Below, piece after piece: positions 19,903-31,070 of a DNA stretch of 64,000 nucleotides. The notes under the pieces are model-generated. The model was not told the origin of the DNA. It did not search any database and worked only from the letters and a program-made list of their open reading frames with translations. Source of the stretch: Adiantum capillus-veneris (taxonomy: Eukaryota > Streptophyta > Polypodiopsida > Polypodiales > Pteridaceae); the NCBI GenBank assembly GCA_014529385.2, contig CM043948.1, forward strand, positions 74,546,791-74,610,790. Direction: 5' to 3'. Position 1 is the stretch's first letter, and each line of letters opens with the position of its first letter. The position numbers were made by a program, and so were the translations under genes.

Positions 19903-20995
19903 TTGAAGGAAATGTGTTTCAAAGGCCTGTTAAAAAGGATTGAAGCATGGAGCATCAGACACATTGAACGTGCTCTAAATGGAGAGGCACATGAAGCAGC
20001 TCAAAAGCATGATTGTGGATCTATTTGTGTTGAGGACCAATTTACCTCTTTATCATGGTCGGGAAAGTTTGGCTCAAGAAAAGGAGTTTTTGCTAACAGG
20101 AATCATTCCGAAGTCTAAGAAGTATGGTTTTGTGCGTAGAGCATACAAGTACAAATTGATTGGTGATGTCTTATACATGAAAGGGGTTGATCTCGTGTTG
20201 AGACGTGTACCTTGGCGGGAGGAGCTTTATAGAGTGTTGGAAGAGAATCATGAAGGCGCATGTGGCGAACATTTTGCTCTAAAGATCACCTTGCATGAGA
20301 TCTTGCAAGAGGGGTATGTATGGCCTAGTTTGCACAAGGATGTTCACCGTTGGTGTAGGTCTTTCAATAAGTGTCAAGCATTTGGAAAGAGAGTGTTGAA
20401 GCCAGAGCTACGAAAAATGGGGGATTGATGCAATAGGCCCGCTACCTATCACAAGCAGGGGCAAAAGCTATATTTTGACTGCAGTGGACTATCTCTCTAG
20501 ATGGGCAGAGGCTATAGCAATAAAACAAATCACTGCAAAGGATGTGGCCAAATTTGTGTACGATGAAATATGTTCCAAGTTTGGGGTGCCACTAGAACTA
20601 CTTTTAGATAAGGGGACATGATTTAGAGCTAAACTGCTAGACTTTTTATGTGCAAAGATGAAGATTAGACACCAGCATACCACTCCTTATTACCCGCAGT
20701 GTAGTGGCTTAAATGAAAGATTCAATGGTGAGTTGGTACAAAATTCTTTGAAAGTGACAAAGCACCAAGGAAAGAATTGAGATTTGGAATTGCCTAGTGC
20801 ATTATGGTCTTATCGTACTTCGGTGAAGACAGGTACAGGGTTTACTCCATTTCATTTGGTATATGAAAAGGAAGCACTATTGCCTGTGGAAGTAGAGTTG
20901 CCTGCGGTCAAGATGATAGAGAAGTTGCTTGGGCCGCCTAGTGATGCATTCAAAGAGAGGCTCTTACAATTACAAGAGGTTCACTGGATAGGATG
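19903..20995 (+). pseudogene. Tat-lineage integrase, zinc module and catalytic core
   Basis: An H2C2 zinc-binding module is readable at ~20240-20390 (HEGACGEHF ... CRSFNKCQ). A frame change follows, then the core: WGIDAIGPLP (first Asp, ~20425), LLLDKGT (second Asp, followed by an in-frame TGA at ~20620) and LNERFNG (Glu, ~20715). There is another stop near 20780, then ELPSALWSYRTS. The order and spacing are those of an ordinary integrase broken by several mutations. Confidence 0.85.
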
Positions 20996-21385
20996 AGCGC
21001 ATTGGAACATTATGGGCAGATACAAGATACGGCTTTAGAAAAGATAAATGAAAAGGTCAAAAGTAAGGGTATCAAGAAACATGACTTGGTTTTGTGCTAC
21101 AACAGTAAGTTGGACAAGACATTCCAAAAGAAGTTTCAAATTAAGTGGGAAGGCCTTTTCAAGGTAGTGGAGTGTTTTCCAGATGGTACATATCAGTTGG
21201 CTAAGTTGGATGGGATTCTACATAAGTCAAGGGTAAATGGATTGCATCTTACATTGTATCATGCTAGATTGATGATGGTGGAGCAAGATGAGTTGTCTGC
21301 AGAACAAGTAATGTATGTGAGGGATGAGGAGACCTGTGACGCGGCGAGTCTCACATCTCTTTTTGCTGTTGCTGATCATGAATGA
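20993..21385 (+). pseudogene. Tat-lineage integrase C-terminal part
   Basis: This 130-residue frame contains KKHDLVLCYNSKLDKTFQKKFQIKWEGLFKVVECFPDGTYQLAKLDG, with the usual gypsy integrase C-terminal layout (LVL...K...KW.GPF-like...TYQLA.LDG). It overlaps the previous frame by a few bases after a frameshift. The element's coding region ends here. Confidence 0.8.
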
Positions 21386-22201
21386 TCTAGCAAGTTACGG
21401 GATGGGCAAATTATGTTAGGAGTTTTTTGAAAGAAGTGATTGCACATATGTACATACACATGCATGGTGCACTAAATAAAGGATTGCCCATTTTCCAGAG
21501 CCAGGTGGTTACGTGGGGCCCACATGTGTACAGGTAAGACAACATGTACATAGTACATTTATTTTCGTTATCACCAATACCAGTGTGTTTTTCTATAATA
21601 ATGAGGAGTTGGTAGCGCGCAAAACTTCTTGAGGAATCTATCCACGGGCCGATGCCATGAGGTAAGCAGGTGCATCAGATGGCATCTAGTGGCGTCAGGA
21701 AGTCGAATGGGGTCAATACTTGCACATGGATAAGTACAGACACAACGTGGGTGTTATCTTGTGATAATCATGGAAACGGTCATCATGAGATATTTATTTG
21801 GGGGCCACTTCACGTGGGTGCGGGATGCATTATTGGAAAAAGTTGAGTGCCAGGTGTGCAGATGGTTGTAGAAGGGTGATAAAAATGCATTGCGTGGCCA
21901 ATTTTTGGCATGTTCGGGATCCGTTTGAGGTCAACTAAAAGGCCAAAGGTGCCCAAGGGATAAATTGAAGTGTGGACACTGAAAAACCTGAGAAAAAGAA
22001 AATCTTGAGGAATATTGAGCACCGCTGATCTTGGGGTTTTGTAGTGGCTTGTTTGGGTATCCAAATATATTCTTGATTCTTTTGTGCATGAAGTACTTTC
22101 TTTGCAGCCCATACCTGTTTGTAATAACCCTGTGAATGTGAATATATTTGTTTATGCTTTGGAGACTTATATTTTTTCTTTGATTGTCTCTTCTGTGATC
22201 T
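21386..22201 (+). other. Presumed 3' untranslated/LTR region of the Tat element, no gene
   Basis: No open frame of interest. It contains AATAAA at ~21475 and several CACATG/TGTACA motifs. The 3' LTR of the Tat element should lie here, but its 5' partner is outside the window, so I cannot set boundaries. Confidence 0.4.
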
Positions 22202-22930
22202 TTATTGTTGACACCTCGATGTTAAAGTTAAAGATGTCTCTTGTGAGATTTTTTCTTTCTTGATCCAGATTTGCAGTTGGCCAAGTTGTTCTTTAGGTAT
22301 CCAAGTTTGACGGTGTGTACCAAGTTGGTTGATCTTCAGGATAACCTTTGTCGGTTGGGCTTTTGGAAGGACTGCCTTTGTCGTATTGGTTTCCATTTTT
22401 GAATCTAGAGTTGGTCTTTCTTTGGGCAAATTGAAGCTGACTCTTCTGTAGGTTTTGCACTTTCATGAGTCTTGTGTTTATTAACAAATGCAATTGTGTG
22501 CTTTCCTTTGAATGTTTGAATTTGCAGAGCACTTTGTGAGCAGGCGATTTGGACGTCATAAGCTTTTTGCCAAGTTGTCCCAATAGTAGTTGATATTGCA
22601 TTTGTGTATTGAAGACAATGTAGAACTAGTGTGTACAGTTGGTATATCCCAATTGTAGTGGAATCACTGCTGAACCTATGACATTAGCTTGATTAAAAAT
22701 CCTTCGATTTCTTCGTCTGTGGCTTGTAATTCCACCTCAGCAAGCTTGTTATATAAGCTTATGGAAATCAAATTTCCTAGTGCTTTTGTATCAACCATTG
22801 CTAGTGCTTGCACTTTATTATAACCAGCCATTACTTGGAAAATTGGCTCTATATAGTTATCCTCCTGTTTATCCTCTTGGCTCTATTTTATGGCAGTATT
22901 TGGAGTTTGTTGAGTGGACTGGGTTTCCTG
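22202..22930 (-). pseudogene. E1-related remnant: second protease (PR2) and W-x-P-K tail
   Basis: Read on the minus strand, this matches the part of E1 after integrase. PR2 is present with its active site changed (MVDTKALGNLIS in place of LLDSGAQANLLS), then YQLLLGQLGKK corresponding to LLLGQPWQK, then TWIPKEQ and IWIKKE units. Several frame changes break it. It follows PR1 of the same remnant (22934-23660) almost directly; RT, RNase H and integrase are absent between them. Either they were deleted from a full element or this was a pol-less family member. Confidence 0.7.
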
Positions 22931-22933
22931 CAA

Positions 22934-24720
22934 CTAAAGACCCTTCTTTAACCTGTCTTTACAAACCAATTGAGAATTCTCGCCTCCCTCTGTTAGCACA
23001 CTAAAACCATAATAATGAACCACACCGGATCCGCTTTCATTGCAAAGTTTTGTCGTTGGACAATCCATTGTGGCACATACATCTAATGTTGCTAGGACGT
23101 TCTCCCATTCCAAGAGTTCTAAAGCTTCTTCCAAAAAAAGTTTCAGGATGTAATATTTGTCCTCTATAGCTCTTTCTAGGATGTACTCCTCTTGTTTGAG
23201 GCTTTCGCAATTAGATGCTCCACACATCCATAGCTCTTTGGGCTTACCCAACCATGCTAGAAGTTCGAACCCGGCTATCGTAGCGGAGTCAAACTCCTCA
23301 ATAGGTGTTCTTATGAAGTCCTTATAGGTATGGTCTTTTAGATTTATGCAGGTTGTGGTTTTCAAATGTTTCAGATAGATATGGTAGTATTCCCAATCTT
23401 GGACCATCTTCAGCTGCCGCATGAATGGTTGTCCTAATATGACATTGTAGATGTTCAAGTTCTTGCCAAAATCAACCACAACAAATGTATGCTCGTACTC
23501 AATATCGCAAGAGGTTACAACTATCTTTTCTAAAAGATTGAGGGGCTTTTCCATGTACCCATCTGCAAGCTGCAATTTCATTCTGGTTGCTCTTAAGGCC
23601 TGTTTTCCCCATTGTTTCTAGATCTCTTTTGTTGTGATGGCAACTCCAGCTCCACTTTCTAATATCGCCATAGTGGTGACACTTTGAAATTCAATCGGAA
23701 GATTTGTATTGCGATCCTGTCCCTCACATACTCTCCAGCCTTGTTTAATGGAACTGGCCTAGTGTTGAGCTGAGGATTCTCAAGCTCTTTGATCCCTTCT
23801 TCGATTCGAGTTTCTTGATTTTTTACGCCAAACTTCTCTAAACATTTCCCTACAGTATTCCACATGTTTGGTCGTATTCGTAGAAGTTCAGCAAGTGTGA
23901 TTGTACAATTCATAGGAGTAGATAGAAGGTCTATCAAATCCTTTGAGTCCATGAACTTTTTAGAGAACAATATTTGGGGTGGTATTGCCACGATGTTTGA
24001 TTTAGCTTCATGTTCTCCCATATATGAGGGTAGGGTTCTCAAGGAATGAGGCTAACTGTCTATAGACAAGACATGTCCCTTATCTCCAAAATATGATTGC
24101 ATTTCTAAATCCACTTGAGACCATGCCTCAAATTCCACGATAAGAGGAAGAAAGATATCTCTTTCCTTACCAAATTGATTTGCTCGATGATTCAGCTCAT
24201 TGGCTTCATTTTCCTCATAGATTTGTTGCCATAAGTCATCCATACCATTTGCTTCTCTATATTCCTTAGGTATGGTAGGATGAAGATCCCGGTATTCAAC
24301 ACTACCCTTGGCTTTTCTAGCTCTATGTCAGGCTTCAAACCCTCAATCATCTTTTTAGGTTTTGATCTAGGTGGGATTATTGACATTGTTGGTGGAACCT
24401 CTATCCAACCTCTTGGTTTTCTAGTCGGAGGTGCTATTAAGGCTTCTGCTACCTGAATCATCTTTTGACACATTTCTAGCCATTGCTTCTCTATCTCAGC
24501 ATATGGATATGTCATCCATTTTTGCTCTTGCATTTGATTGTTCTTAAGCCGTGCTTTATAGGCTTTTAGGATGGTGTCTAATGATTTATTGACTTTTTTG
24601 ACCAAGACCGATCCTCTCGAACTAGTGCTTCTAGGCTTACTTTCACTGGACAACTCTTCTTGCGGTGAAGTTATTGGTGCAGCCGTAGGTGCAACCCTTT
24701 TGTGCACTTCTATCACACAT
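22934..24720 (-). pseudogene. E1-related remnant: gag linker and first protease (PR1)
   Basis: The gag middle matches E1 closely (GSVLVKKVNKSLD, LKNNQMQEQKWMTYPYAE, LPSYMGEHEAKS, CTITLAELLRIRPNMW). PR1 follows, but its catalytic Asp is replaced by Glu (ILESGAG, codon at 23657-23659) and there is a TAG shortly after. The second lobe reads VILGQPFMRQLKMVQDW. Frameshifts near 24240, 24045 and 23660 break the frame. At the position of the E1 stop TAG 4933 this copy has a serine codon, which is useful for interpreting E1. Homology to E1 begins at about 24615. Confidence 0.83.
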
Positions 24721-24866
24721 GTCAAAGAAAGGGACTTGTCGTACACTGTGCGCGAGCCACAAATGGCTGCAAGCACACAACCAGACAAATCTAGCAAGCT
24801 CAAGAGAGCAAGGGTGTGTCACTCACCGCCCTACGCTCGCCTTCGTGGAGAATTCCTACTAACCAA

Positions 24867-25096
24867 CATCCACTTCTAGTAGTCATGGGCCGGGCTTGTC
24901 GGTCCAAAAGAAAAAGGGGAAGAATGAACGCCAATGAGAGGCGCACTCTAACTGGAACATTCAAGGGTTAGTTGGCTAAGCATGGGCGCCCAAGTGTGAG
25001 TGGGCGAGCTCATATAAAAGTCACCTAAACCTAAAAATCACTCATTCTCTCATTTGTGCACTAGAAGAGTGCTCTTGCTCCATGTCCATCTTCTTC
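24867..25096 (+). repeat. Dispersed 230-bp repeat, copy 1
   Basis: It matches 48066-48295 in the same orientation at roughly 90 percent: CATCCACTTCTAG at the start, a shared GGGCGAGCTCATATAAAAG block in the middle and GTGCTCTTGCTCCAT near the end. The TATAAAA at ~25013 suggests it is an LTR or promoter piece of an unidentified element. Confidence 0.8.
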
Positions 25097-25107
25097 TTCA
25101 TCTCCTT

Positions 25108-25152
25108 ATGTGTGTGTGTGTATGCATGAGAGACGAGAGAGTGTGTGTGTGA
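25108..25152. repeat. Short (TG)n-rich stretch
   Basis: Interrupted TG repeats (25108-25122 and 25142-25150) flank a GAGACGAGAGAG segment. No gene. Confidence 0.6.
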
Positions 25153-26705
25153 TCGATCATTACAACAACACGGTTGCAATGAGTCGGTTGAGTGCGGCAC
25201 GGCAATAGCTCCCTCCTCTTCGCGACGATGCCCCCCTTCCTAATGTAGATTCCACCCTCAAAATATAGCAGTGCAACATCGGGATCCACGATAGGAGTAC
25301 CTGTAGAGCAGAAGGAAAAAAACATTGTGAAAGCTCAAAGGTAGCATGTGCAGACGTGCAATAAGTGAGATGCATATATGATATTCTAGGAAATTCAAAA
25401 AGAATCATAAATTGTAACATTGCCAACTAGAACAAGCGTAGTACCTGAACGAAATGCAATTGAGTTAAGTTCTATTAGGTTGACTCTAAGAGAAATTCAC
25501 AGGAGCTAGGGCTAAAGTAAGTACTCGATTGACCAACGTTAATTAAAAGATGTTGACTAAAGAGTAGTTAACCCTAGGAATGCTCGTCGGGGTCTAAAGA
25601 CTAGTGATCTTGTCACTTATACCACTTAAGTGTGATCAATATAAAATACAAGGAAGTTTGTGCTATTTGCTTTCTCTTTTTTTTTCTTTGCTTTTTTGTT
25701 GTTGTCATAGTTGCTACAAGTAGCTGGGGAACTCGAGGTCTCAAATACCAGCAGCTGGGAGACTCGAGGTCTCAAATACCAGCTTGAGAATAAACTAGCC
25801 GGGAGACTCGAGGTCTCAAATACCAGCTTAACACATGGACTTCCACAACACAAGTCACACTTAGGTGGAATAAGCTAGAGAGAACTATATCCTCATAGCC
25901 TAAAACATTACTAAAGTTACTACAATTAATAGACTATTTAGGAATTAAAGTCAACAATTAAGTAGCCTAGTTTAGCCTAAGGTCCTGATACCTACTTAAA
26001 GCCAACTAATAGACCAAACTCAAAGAGAAAAACAAGGTACTAGAAGTTTAAAAAAATTATAGCATCTAAATTGGCAATGTCAGAACTTCATGAATTTTAT
26101 GCATTATTAGAAACTTAAATGACAAGATGCAAACATGTAACCGTGGAAAGCATAGATAAAAGGAAGTAGTACACTTTATATAATGGAGAACATCCGTTGT
26201 AACATGTAAACATCCATTGTCGTTGTCCTTTGAAGGCATCCTTATGTAGTCACAAACTGCACAATAGTCACCACCAAACATCCACCTTCCAGAGGCACAT
26301 CAGTGGTAAAAAAGAACTTTACTAATCACTAAACTCTAAAACAGAAACACTTCTATTGTAATAATCCTACCTACCCTCCATCACTCGAGTGATGAGAATC
26401 AAAGTAAGTGGAGGTTGGAGAGCTCGATCGGTAGATCTAAGGATAAACCGTCATCCTCATCATCAAGATAGGTGTAATCCTCTTCGGTAAGGCCGTGTTT
26501 TGACTAGTATTGTGCACACTCGTTTGCTAATTGCTCTTGCTCCTTACTATTGTTTTTTTTAAATCTCCTTTTTTTGTTTTGTTTTAAACTAGGGTGGTTA
26601 GTTACTATATATCTATATATATACAATTCCTAAAATCGAAAAGCTCAAGGGTCAAGGAAAGAAGGGTAAGAGGGAAATAATTCAATAGGCTGATGTGAAT
26701 GAAGA
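25153..26705. other. Intergenic AT-rich DNA without recognised genes
   Basis: About 1.5 kb with no supported coding region. The only clear structure is the triple repeat at 25722-25830. Part of this stretch may be the 3' LTR of gypsy B, which should start just below its polypurine tract at 26706, but I cannot match it to a partner LTR. Confidence 0.4.
25722..25830. repeat. Three copies of a CTCGAG-centred imperfect repeat
   Basis: The unit GACTCGAGGTCTCAAATACC with CAGC after it occurs three times: near 25730, 25761 and 25804. Each contains GAGAC-TCGAG-GTCTC, an inverted repeat with five-base arms, with the first copy slightly altered (GGAACTCGAG). Confidence 0.8.
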
Positions 26706-26719
26706 CTCCCCCCTTCCTT
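26706..26719 (-). other. Polypurine tract of gypsy B
   Basis: On the minus strand this reads AAGGAAGGGGGGAG, very like the E1 tract. It lies just after the W-x-P-K coding region, where the 3' LTR should begin. Confidence 0.6.
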
Positions 26720-26733
26720 GGGTAGATCATGCT

Positions 26734-27626
26734 TTAAAAGGATGTCATCACCTTTTGGAACCAGTTATTCCAATTGGTAATAGGTGAGGATTTTAGCCAA
26801 TAGTCCTCTATTACCTTGGGTGCCTCATCGAGTTGCAAGGGTGGTAAGGTACTCTCCCATGAACGAACTTGAAGTAGTTCATTAGGTAATAATTGAACAA
26901 TGGGAAGTGTCGAATCTTTTGTAGCTTCATGGAGGCTGCCTATGGTAGGTGGAGGTTGTGTAGAAGCTTTTACCTCTATGGATGCATTACATGAGCAATT
27001 AGAAGCTTCGTGGAAATCCCCCTTTCCTGAGCTAAGCCGAATAGATTGGTTTTTCCTTGGAACCCAAACTAACTCTGAATAGGTGTGTAGCATTCTGTGA
27101 TCTTTCCCTTCCCACGATCTTCCATCGGCTTTGGAATCACAAGGTTTGACTCACATGGTTTTGTAGTGGATAGGGAAGGACACAATTTACGTTTAGGTAC
27201 CCAAATTCGATCATTTCCATCATAGTAGCCTTGGGCTTCTAATAGTCGTTTAGGAATCCAATGCCACGTTCTTACATTTCTTGGAGCGAGTGGGACATTT
27301 CTTACAAGGCTTCTGGTTTTTAGCATTAGCCATGGTCGCTAAAGAAGATTTAGGCACCCACTTGTATGTTTTCTTCGTTATATTAGGATTAGTCTTGTCA
27401 GAAGCTATATGCATTGCTTCTAGCATATTTAAGGGTACGAGTGGTAGCATTTCATCCCCCTCAAATGTTACCCAGGTCATCCCCTTGTTTTTCCAATTGT
27501 CTATGGTTGTTGCTAAGTGGACCCAATCCACATTGTTCGACTCAGTCATCCCAGGTAGAACATCCATATAAAGAGAATATTCCCCAACATCAGTGTCCAT
27601 TTTACATGTGTAGCAATACTTCAATG
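26734..27626 (-). pseudogene. Gypsy B polyprotein tail with W-x-P-K repeats
   Basis: Minus-strand frames covering this stretch repeat a short motif: YKWVPK (~27360), HWIPK (~27260), IWVPK (~27207) and VWVPR (~27068). It is preceded by a Cys-containing segment (KYCYTCKMD) and a CKKC...KKCK cluster. The same motif follows PR2 in E1, here following PR1 directly. Frame changes near 27320 and 27090 break it. Similar tryptophan-basic motifs occur near the nucleocapsid of plant copia elements; their role is not established here. Confidence 0.65.
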
Positions 27627-28198
27627 GGTCGAGTGAACTGTGGTGTCAAATCTATGATCAATTATAAACCTGTTTCCTAGAGGATGTGCTCGACCAGTTA
27701 CAAGATCCACTCGAATGACAGAATCTTGGAACTGCAAGTAGACACGGTTTTTAGACCAGTCATGCAACATTTTTGCTTCCCTCATGAAAGGACGTCCTAA
27801 GATCATTTAGATTCCATAGTGTGCTTGGAGAAATCCATAACAATGAAGGTATTTTTTATTTTATGTCCAAATACCTTGATCTTGAGATCTTCTAGCATCC
27901 CAATAGGTTTAACAATAGACCCATTGGCCATCTTTACTACTATAGTTGTGGTCCCAAGGTTAGGTCTTCCCATAGTTTCCCAGCAATGTTTAGTCACAAT
28001 GCTAACCTCAGTGCCACCATCAAGGATTCCCTTCACAGTTAATCCCTTGGTAGTGATTCGGATGGTTGCATTGGATTCATCTCCCTCAAAGTATTGTCCC
28101 AACTTGTTAACAGGTATTTCTACGATAGGGTTCTCATCTAGGTTGGGTTGTGGATCTAATTGTTCCTCCTCTATTAGCATCTCCCTAGCTCCATCCAT
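27621..28198 (-). pseudogene. Gypsy B aspartic protease
   Basis: The first lobe reads VKGILDGGTEVSIVT, a DGG form of the active site; the second lobe reads MILGRPFMREAKMLHDW. A stop and frame change near 27803 split the domain. Upstream residues match the segment preceding PR1 in E1, so the two are homologous. Confidence 0.82.
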
Positions 28199-28246
28199 CT
28201 GTGCAAATTATGGTAGCCCGACCTTCGGTTCTCCATTGAGGAAAGC

Positions 28247-28618
28247 TCAAAGAGCTAAGAATAGCTCAGGGTCTCCATATAGTTTGGACATGATGGTGGT
28301 TCTAACTTTTGAAGCCATGAAATCCATCAATTTGGCAATACTTAACGGCACCTTTTGGGCTTCAACCCCTTGACGTGGGGAAGATGGGATCTCCATTTCT
28401 TTGATAGGGTCAGGTAGTCCCTCTATAAACATGCTTTCCAAAAAGAAGTGAGTACGTCCACTTTCCCATGACTTTAAGTCACTTTCTTCTTGGATGACAC
28501 TAGGTATGGCTAGGGGTCTATGGACTTTCTGAGGTTTTTGTTGCATAGGCAACACTGTATCTATAATCTGGATCTGCCTAGGTGCTGGTTCTAGATCCCT
28601 TTGGATATCTTCTACCAA
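28247..28618 (-). pseudogene. Gypsy B gag-protease linker
   Basis: A 123-residue open frame lies between the zinc-knuckle region and the protease. It includes IAKLMDFMASKVRTTIMSKLYGDPE, which occupies the place of LAELLRLRPHMWTTVGK in E1. It probably forms part of gag processing spacers. A frame change joins it to the next segments. Confidence 0.6.
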
Positions 28619-28679
28619 ACTCCTTAATTGCTTGACTTCCTCTGTAGGGTTTGGGTAAGTTCCTATCTTCTTCTTGGAT

Positions 28680-29560
28680 CCTGGTCATTGTGGCTCATGA
28701 CGATCTTCCTTGTTGGTTTATTTCCTAGTGGTTGTTTTGATCTCCATGGTTTCACCTAAATTCGAATCCTCTTCAATGTCGTTCATATATATGGGGTCGT
28801 CACCAGTCCCTATGTTGGTCTTTGAACTGGGTTCTGACTTCGCTACTTTTTTGCGATCTCTTCCTTTGTGTTTTCTTCTTCTTCTTCTGAGATTGGGCAA
28901 TTGATGCCGTGTCAGTTTCTTCAAGAATATATTTTTGTTTTTGGAGCATCGATTGTGTGAGTACATTTACTGGTACCACATGTGCACTTTGTGATGGCTT
29001 CTCAGTAACCTCAATCAAGTTTAATGGTGCGATCTTCGGTGCATTTGGATGATTTGGACATTGGGCAATCAAATGATCTATGCCACATCGATTACACATG
29101 AGTATGGGCATTGTAGACGTGCTCGCTTGATTGGTTTTCATTAGTGTGGCGTTCTTTTGTAGCCTAATAGGACACTCGGCCACACGATGTGGACACTTGT
29201 AGCATTGAAGAGGTGGCCTCTTGGCAGTGTAATTGATATTTTGGCCTCTTGCAGCAAGAGCAGCTACTTGATAGACATGTTTGACTTGTCCCCAATAATC
29301 CTCCATGTAGTATTGTGGACTTTATTCAAGTTCATCAATTCCATAGGCAATATTAGGGTCTATATCTTCCTCACAGCCTTCCAAACAAGCAATAGATGAC
29401 TCACAACCCACTTGACTCACATAAGTGATTCTCGGATGTGGTGGTTGAGGTCCTAGCACTGGAGGTGGTAAGGGTGTTGTTTGAACAACATTTTGGGCCC
29501 TAGGGACCATGTATTGTGACATTTGTTCAAGAGGTGGGGCCGACATCAATGTAGGCACTC
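28680..29560 (-). pseudogene. Gypsy B gag nucleocapsid with two zinc knuckles
   Basis: The frame at 28800-29306 contains CYKCPHRVAECP and CNRCGIDHLIAQC, the same two-knuckle order as E1 at 2843-2950, then a Lys-rich basic stretch. The adjoining frame (29322-29558) is proline-rich, like the linker of E1. A frameshift and a stop separate them. Confidence 0.75.
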
Positions 29561-29614
29561 AAGGTGTGTCTCTCCATGCTAAGGTTGGTTTATTGGCCAT
29601 CGTGCGTCTAAGTA

Positions 29615-30227
29615 CTATGCAATCCTTAGCTTGATGACCATACCTCCTCCCCAGGCATTGCAATTCCCATTGAATTTTATTCTAAAAGTAGGGCATTCAC
29701 TGGTACTATGCGGACCATAGCATACTGAGCACCATTGTTGCTCCCTTCTTGGATACATATGATTGTTTTGTGCAGCACGATTGTCTCTAAGACTCTCTTG
29801 AATGGCCTTGGTGAAATCTGCTAAACTCAACTCAGATATCTTTAGCTCCTTAGCAATATGCTTTAGGTCATTGGCTGATGCCGTGATGCTTTGCGAGCTA
29901 GTAGATTTAGGCTCAACAAACACTCTTTCTCCTTGAATCATTAAATTATCCTCCAGTTGGATCGCATTGGTGGTGACTGCTTCCCAAGTGGTGATACCTC
30001 TAATGACTAGGCCATTGTAGATATCCTCATGTCATAATCCCCTAATGAATCTATCAAGCAATTGATTATTATCGAAGCGCTCTTTTGAATTACAACAAGA
30101 ATTCAAATGCTTCAAGCGACTAATAAAGTCTCTCACCAACTCTCCTTCCTCTTGTTGGCCTTTTCTGGAGTTGAGAGGCTACACCCTAAAGCACTCCCTC
30201 TCGTATGTATTCTTTCAAGAATAGTCT
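29615..30227 (-). pseudogene. Gypsy B gag capsid end and first zinc knuckle
   Basis: The minus frame at 29615-29941 ends with CSVCYGPHSTSECP, a CCHC knuckle matching the partial one in E1 (CAIEQKWTNHPTEEC). Upstream, 29942-30227 reads as capsid-type sequence (for example WEAVTTNAIQLEDNL). It breaks off at 30228, where copia 1 is inserted. Confidence 0.7.
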
Positions 30228-30232
30228 CCTAA
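30228..30232. repeat. Target-site duplication of copia 1 (CCTAA)
   Basis: CCTAA precedes the LTR at 30233 and recurs at 35698-35702 after the other LTR. Confidence 0.92.
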
Positions 30233-31003
30233 TGTTAGGAAATAAGACGTAGCTAAATAGATAATTGAGTAGATTACTTAATGGAGAGAGAAAAATTTAC
30301 ATACACGAGATTATAGAGTAGAGAGAGAGAGAGAGAGTACACACGATATACGTGGTTCACCAAATGTGGGCTACGTCCACAGGAAAGCAGCCACTCAATG
30401 GCTTTAGTACTTCAAAACAAGAATTAATTTACAAAGGGATTATACCCTTAATAGAGCTCCCGCCTTGCTTCACTATCACCACCTCACACCCACCTTGTTG
30501 CATCAACTTCACACTATGAAATGTGTGTAGAAATGGCCTCCTTTTATAGGCCAAAAGGGCTGCCCTCTCTCATGAGATGCAGCCATGTGTAGCCGCCCTT
30601 GTGTAGATAAGTCCAAGTCGGACCCTCCAATCTGCCCATGTGTGGCCGCCCTTGAGAAGACAAGTCCGCTTTTGAATTCAGCCACCGGCCATTGACTTCC
30701 GGCCATCGGCCATTAACTACCGGCCACCGGCCAACCGACGGTTGTTTTCCGACCACTTTTCGACTGCCGTTCGGCCATAATATTCCGGCGAAAAGGAATA
30801 TTCCGGCGAGGAAAAAAAAGCCTCGGGGGCTTCCGTCCCTGAGGCCCCTAAAGTTGCCCCTGATTTTTGGCCCCGTGAAAATTTTGGTTTCCGGCGAGTG
30901 ATTTTCCTTCACGCACGATGGCTTCTCCTCATAATGGGGGCCTTCCAAATGTGCGCTTTTACCACAGAAAATTACAAGGGTAAATCAGGATCCATACTTA
31001 ACA
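30233..31003 (-). repeat. 3' LTR of copia 1 (771 bp)
   Basis: On the minus strand it starts TGTTAAG and ends CCTAACA. It is longer than its partner because it keeps a ~75-bp block rich in CCGGCCA-type repeats at about 30667-30745. A TATAAAAG box lies at 30541-30548 on the minus strand. Confidence 0.92.
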
Positions 31004-31018
31004 ATCTCCCACTTGGAG
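31004..31018 (-). other. Polypurine tract of copia 1
   Basis: Minus strand CTCCAAGTGGGAGAT directly precedes the 3' LTR, the classic copia form. Confidence 0.85.
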
Positions 31019-31070
31019 ACTGATCTCCAAACCAAACCTGTGATGACTGCTTTCCATGCATTCTGGCTTC

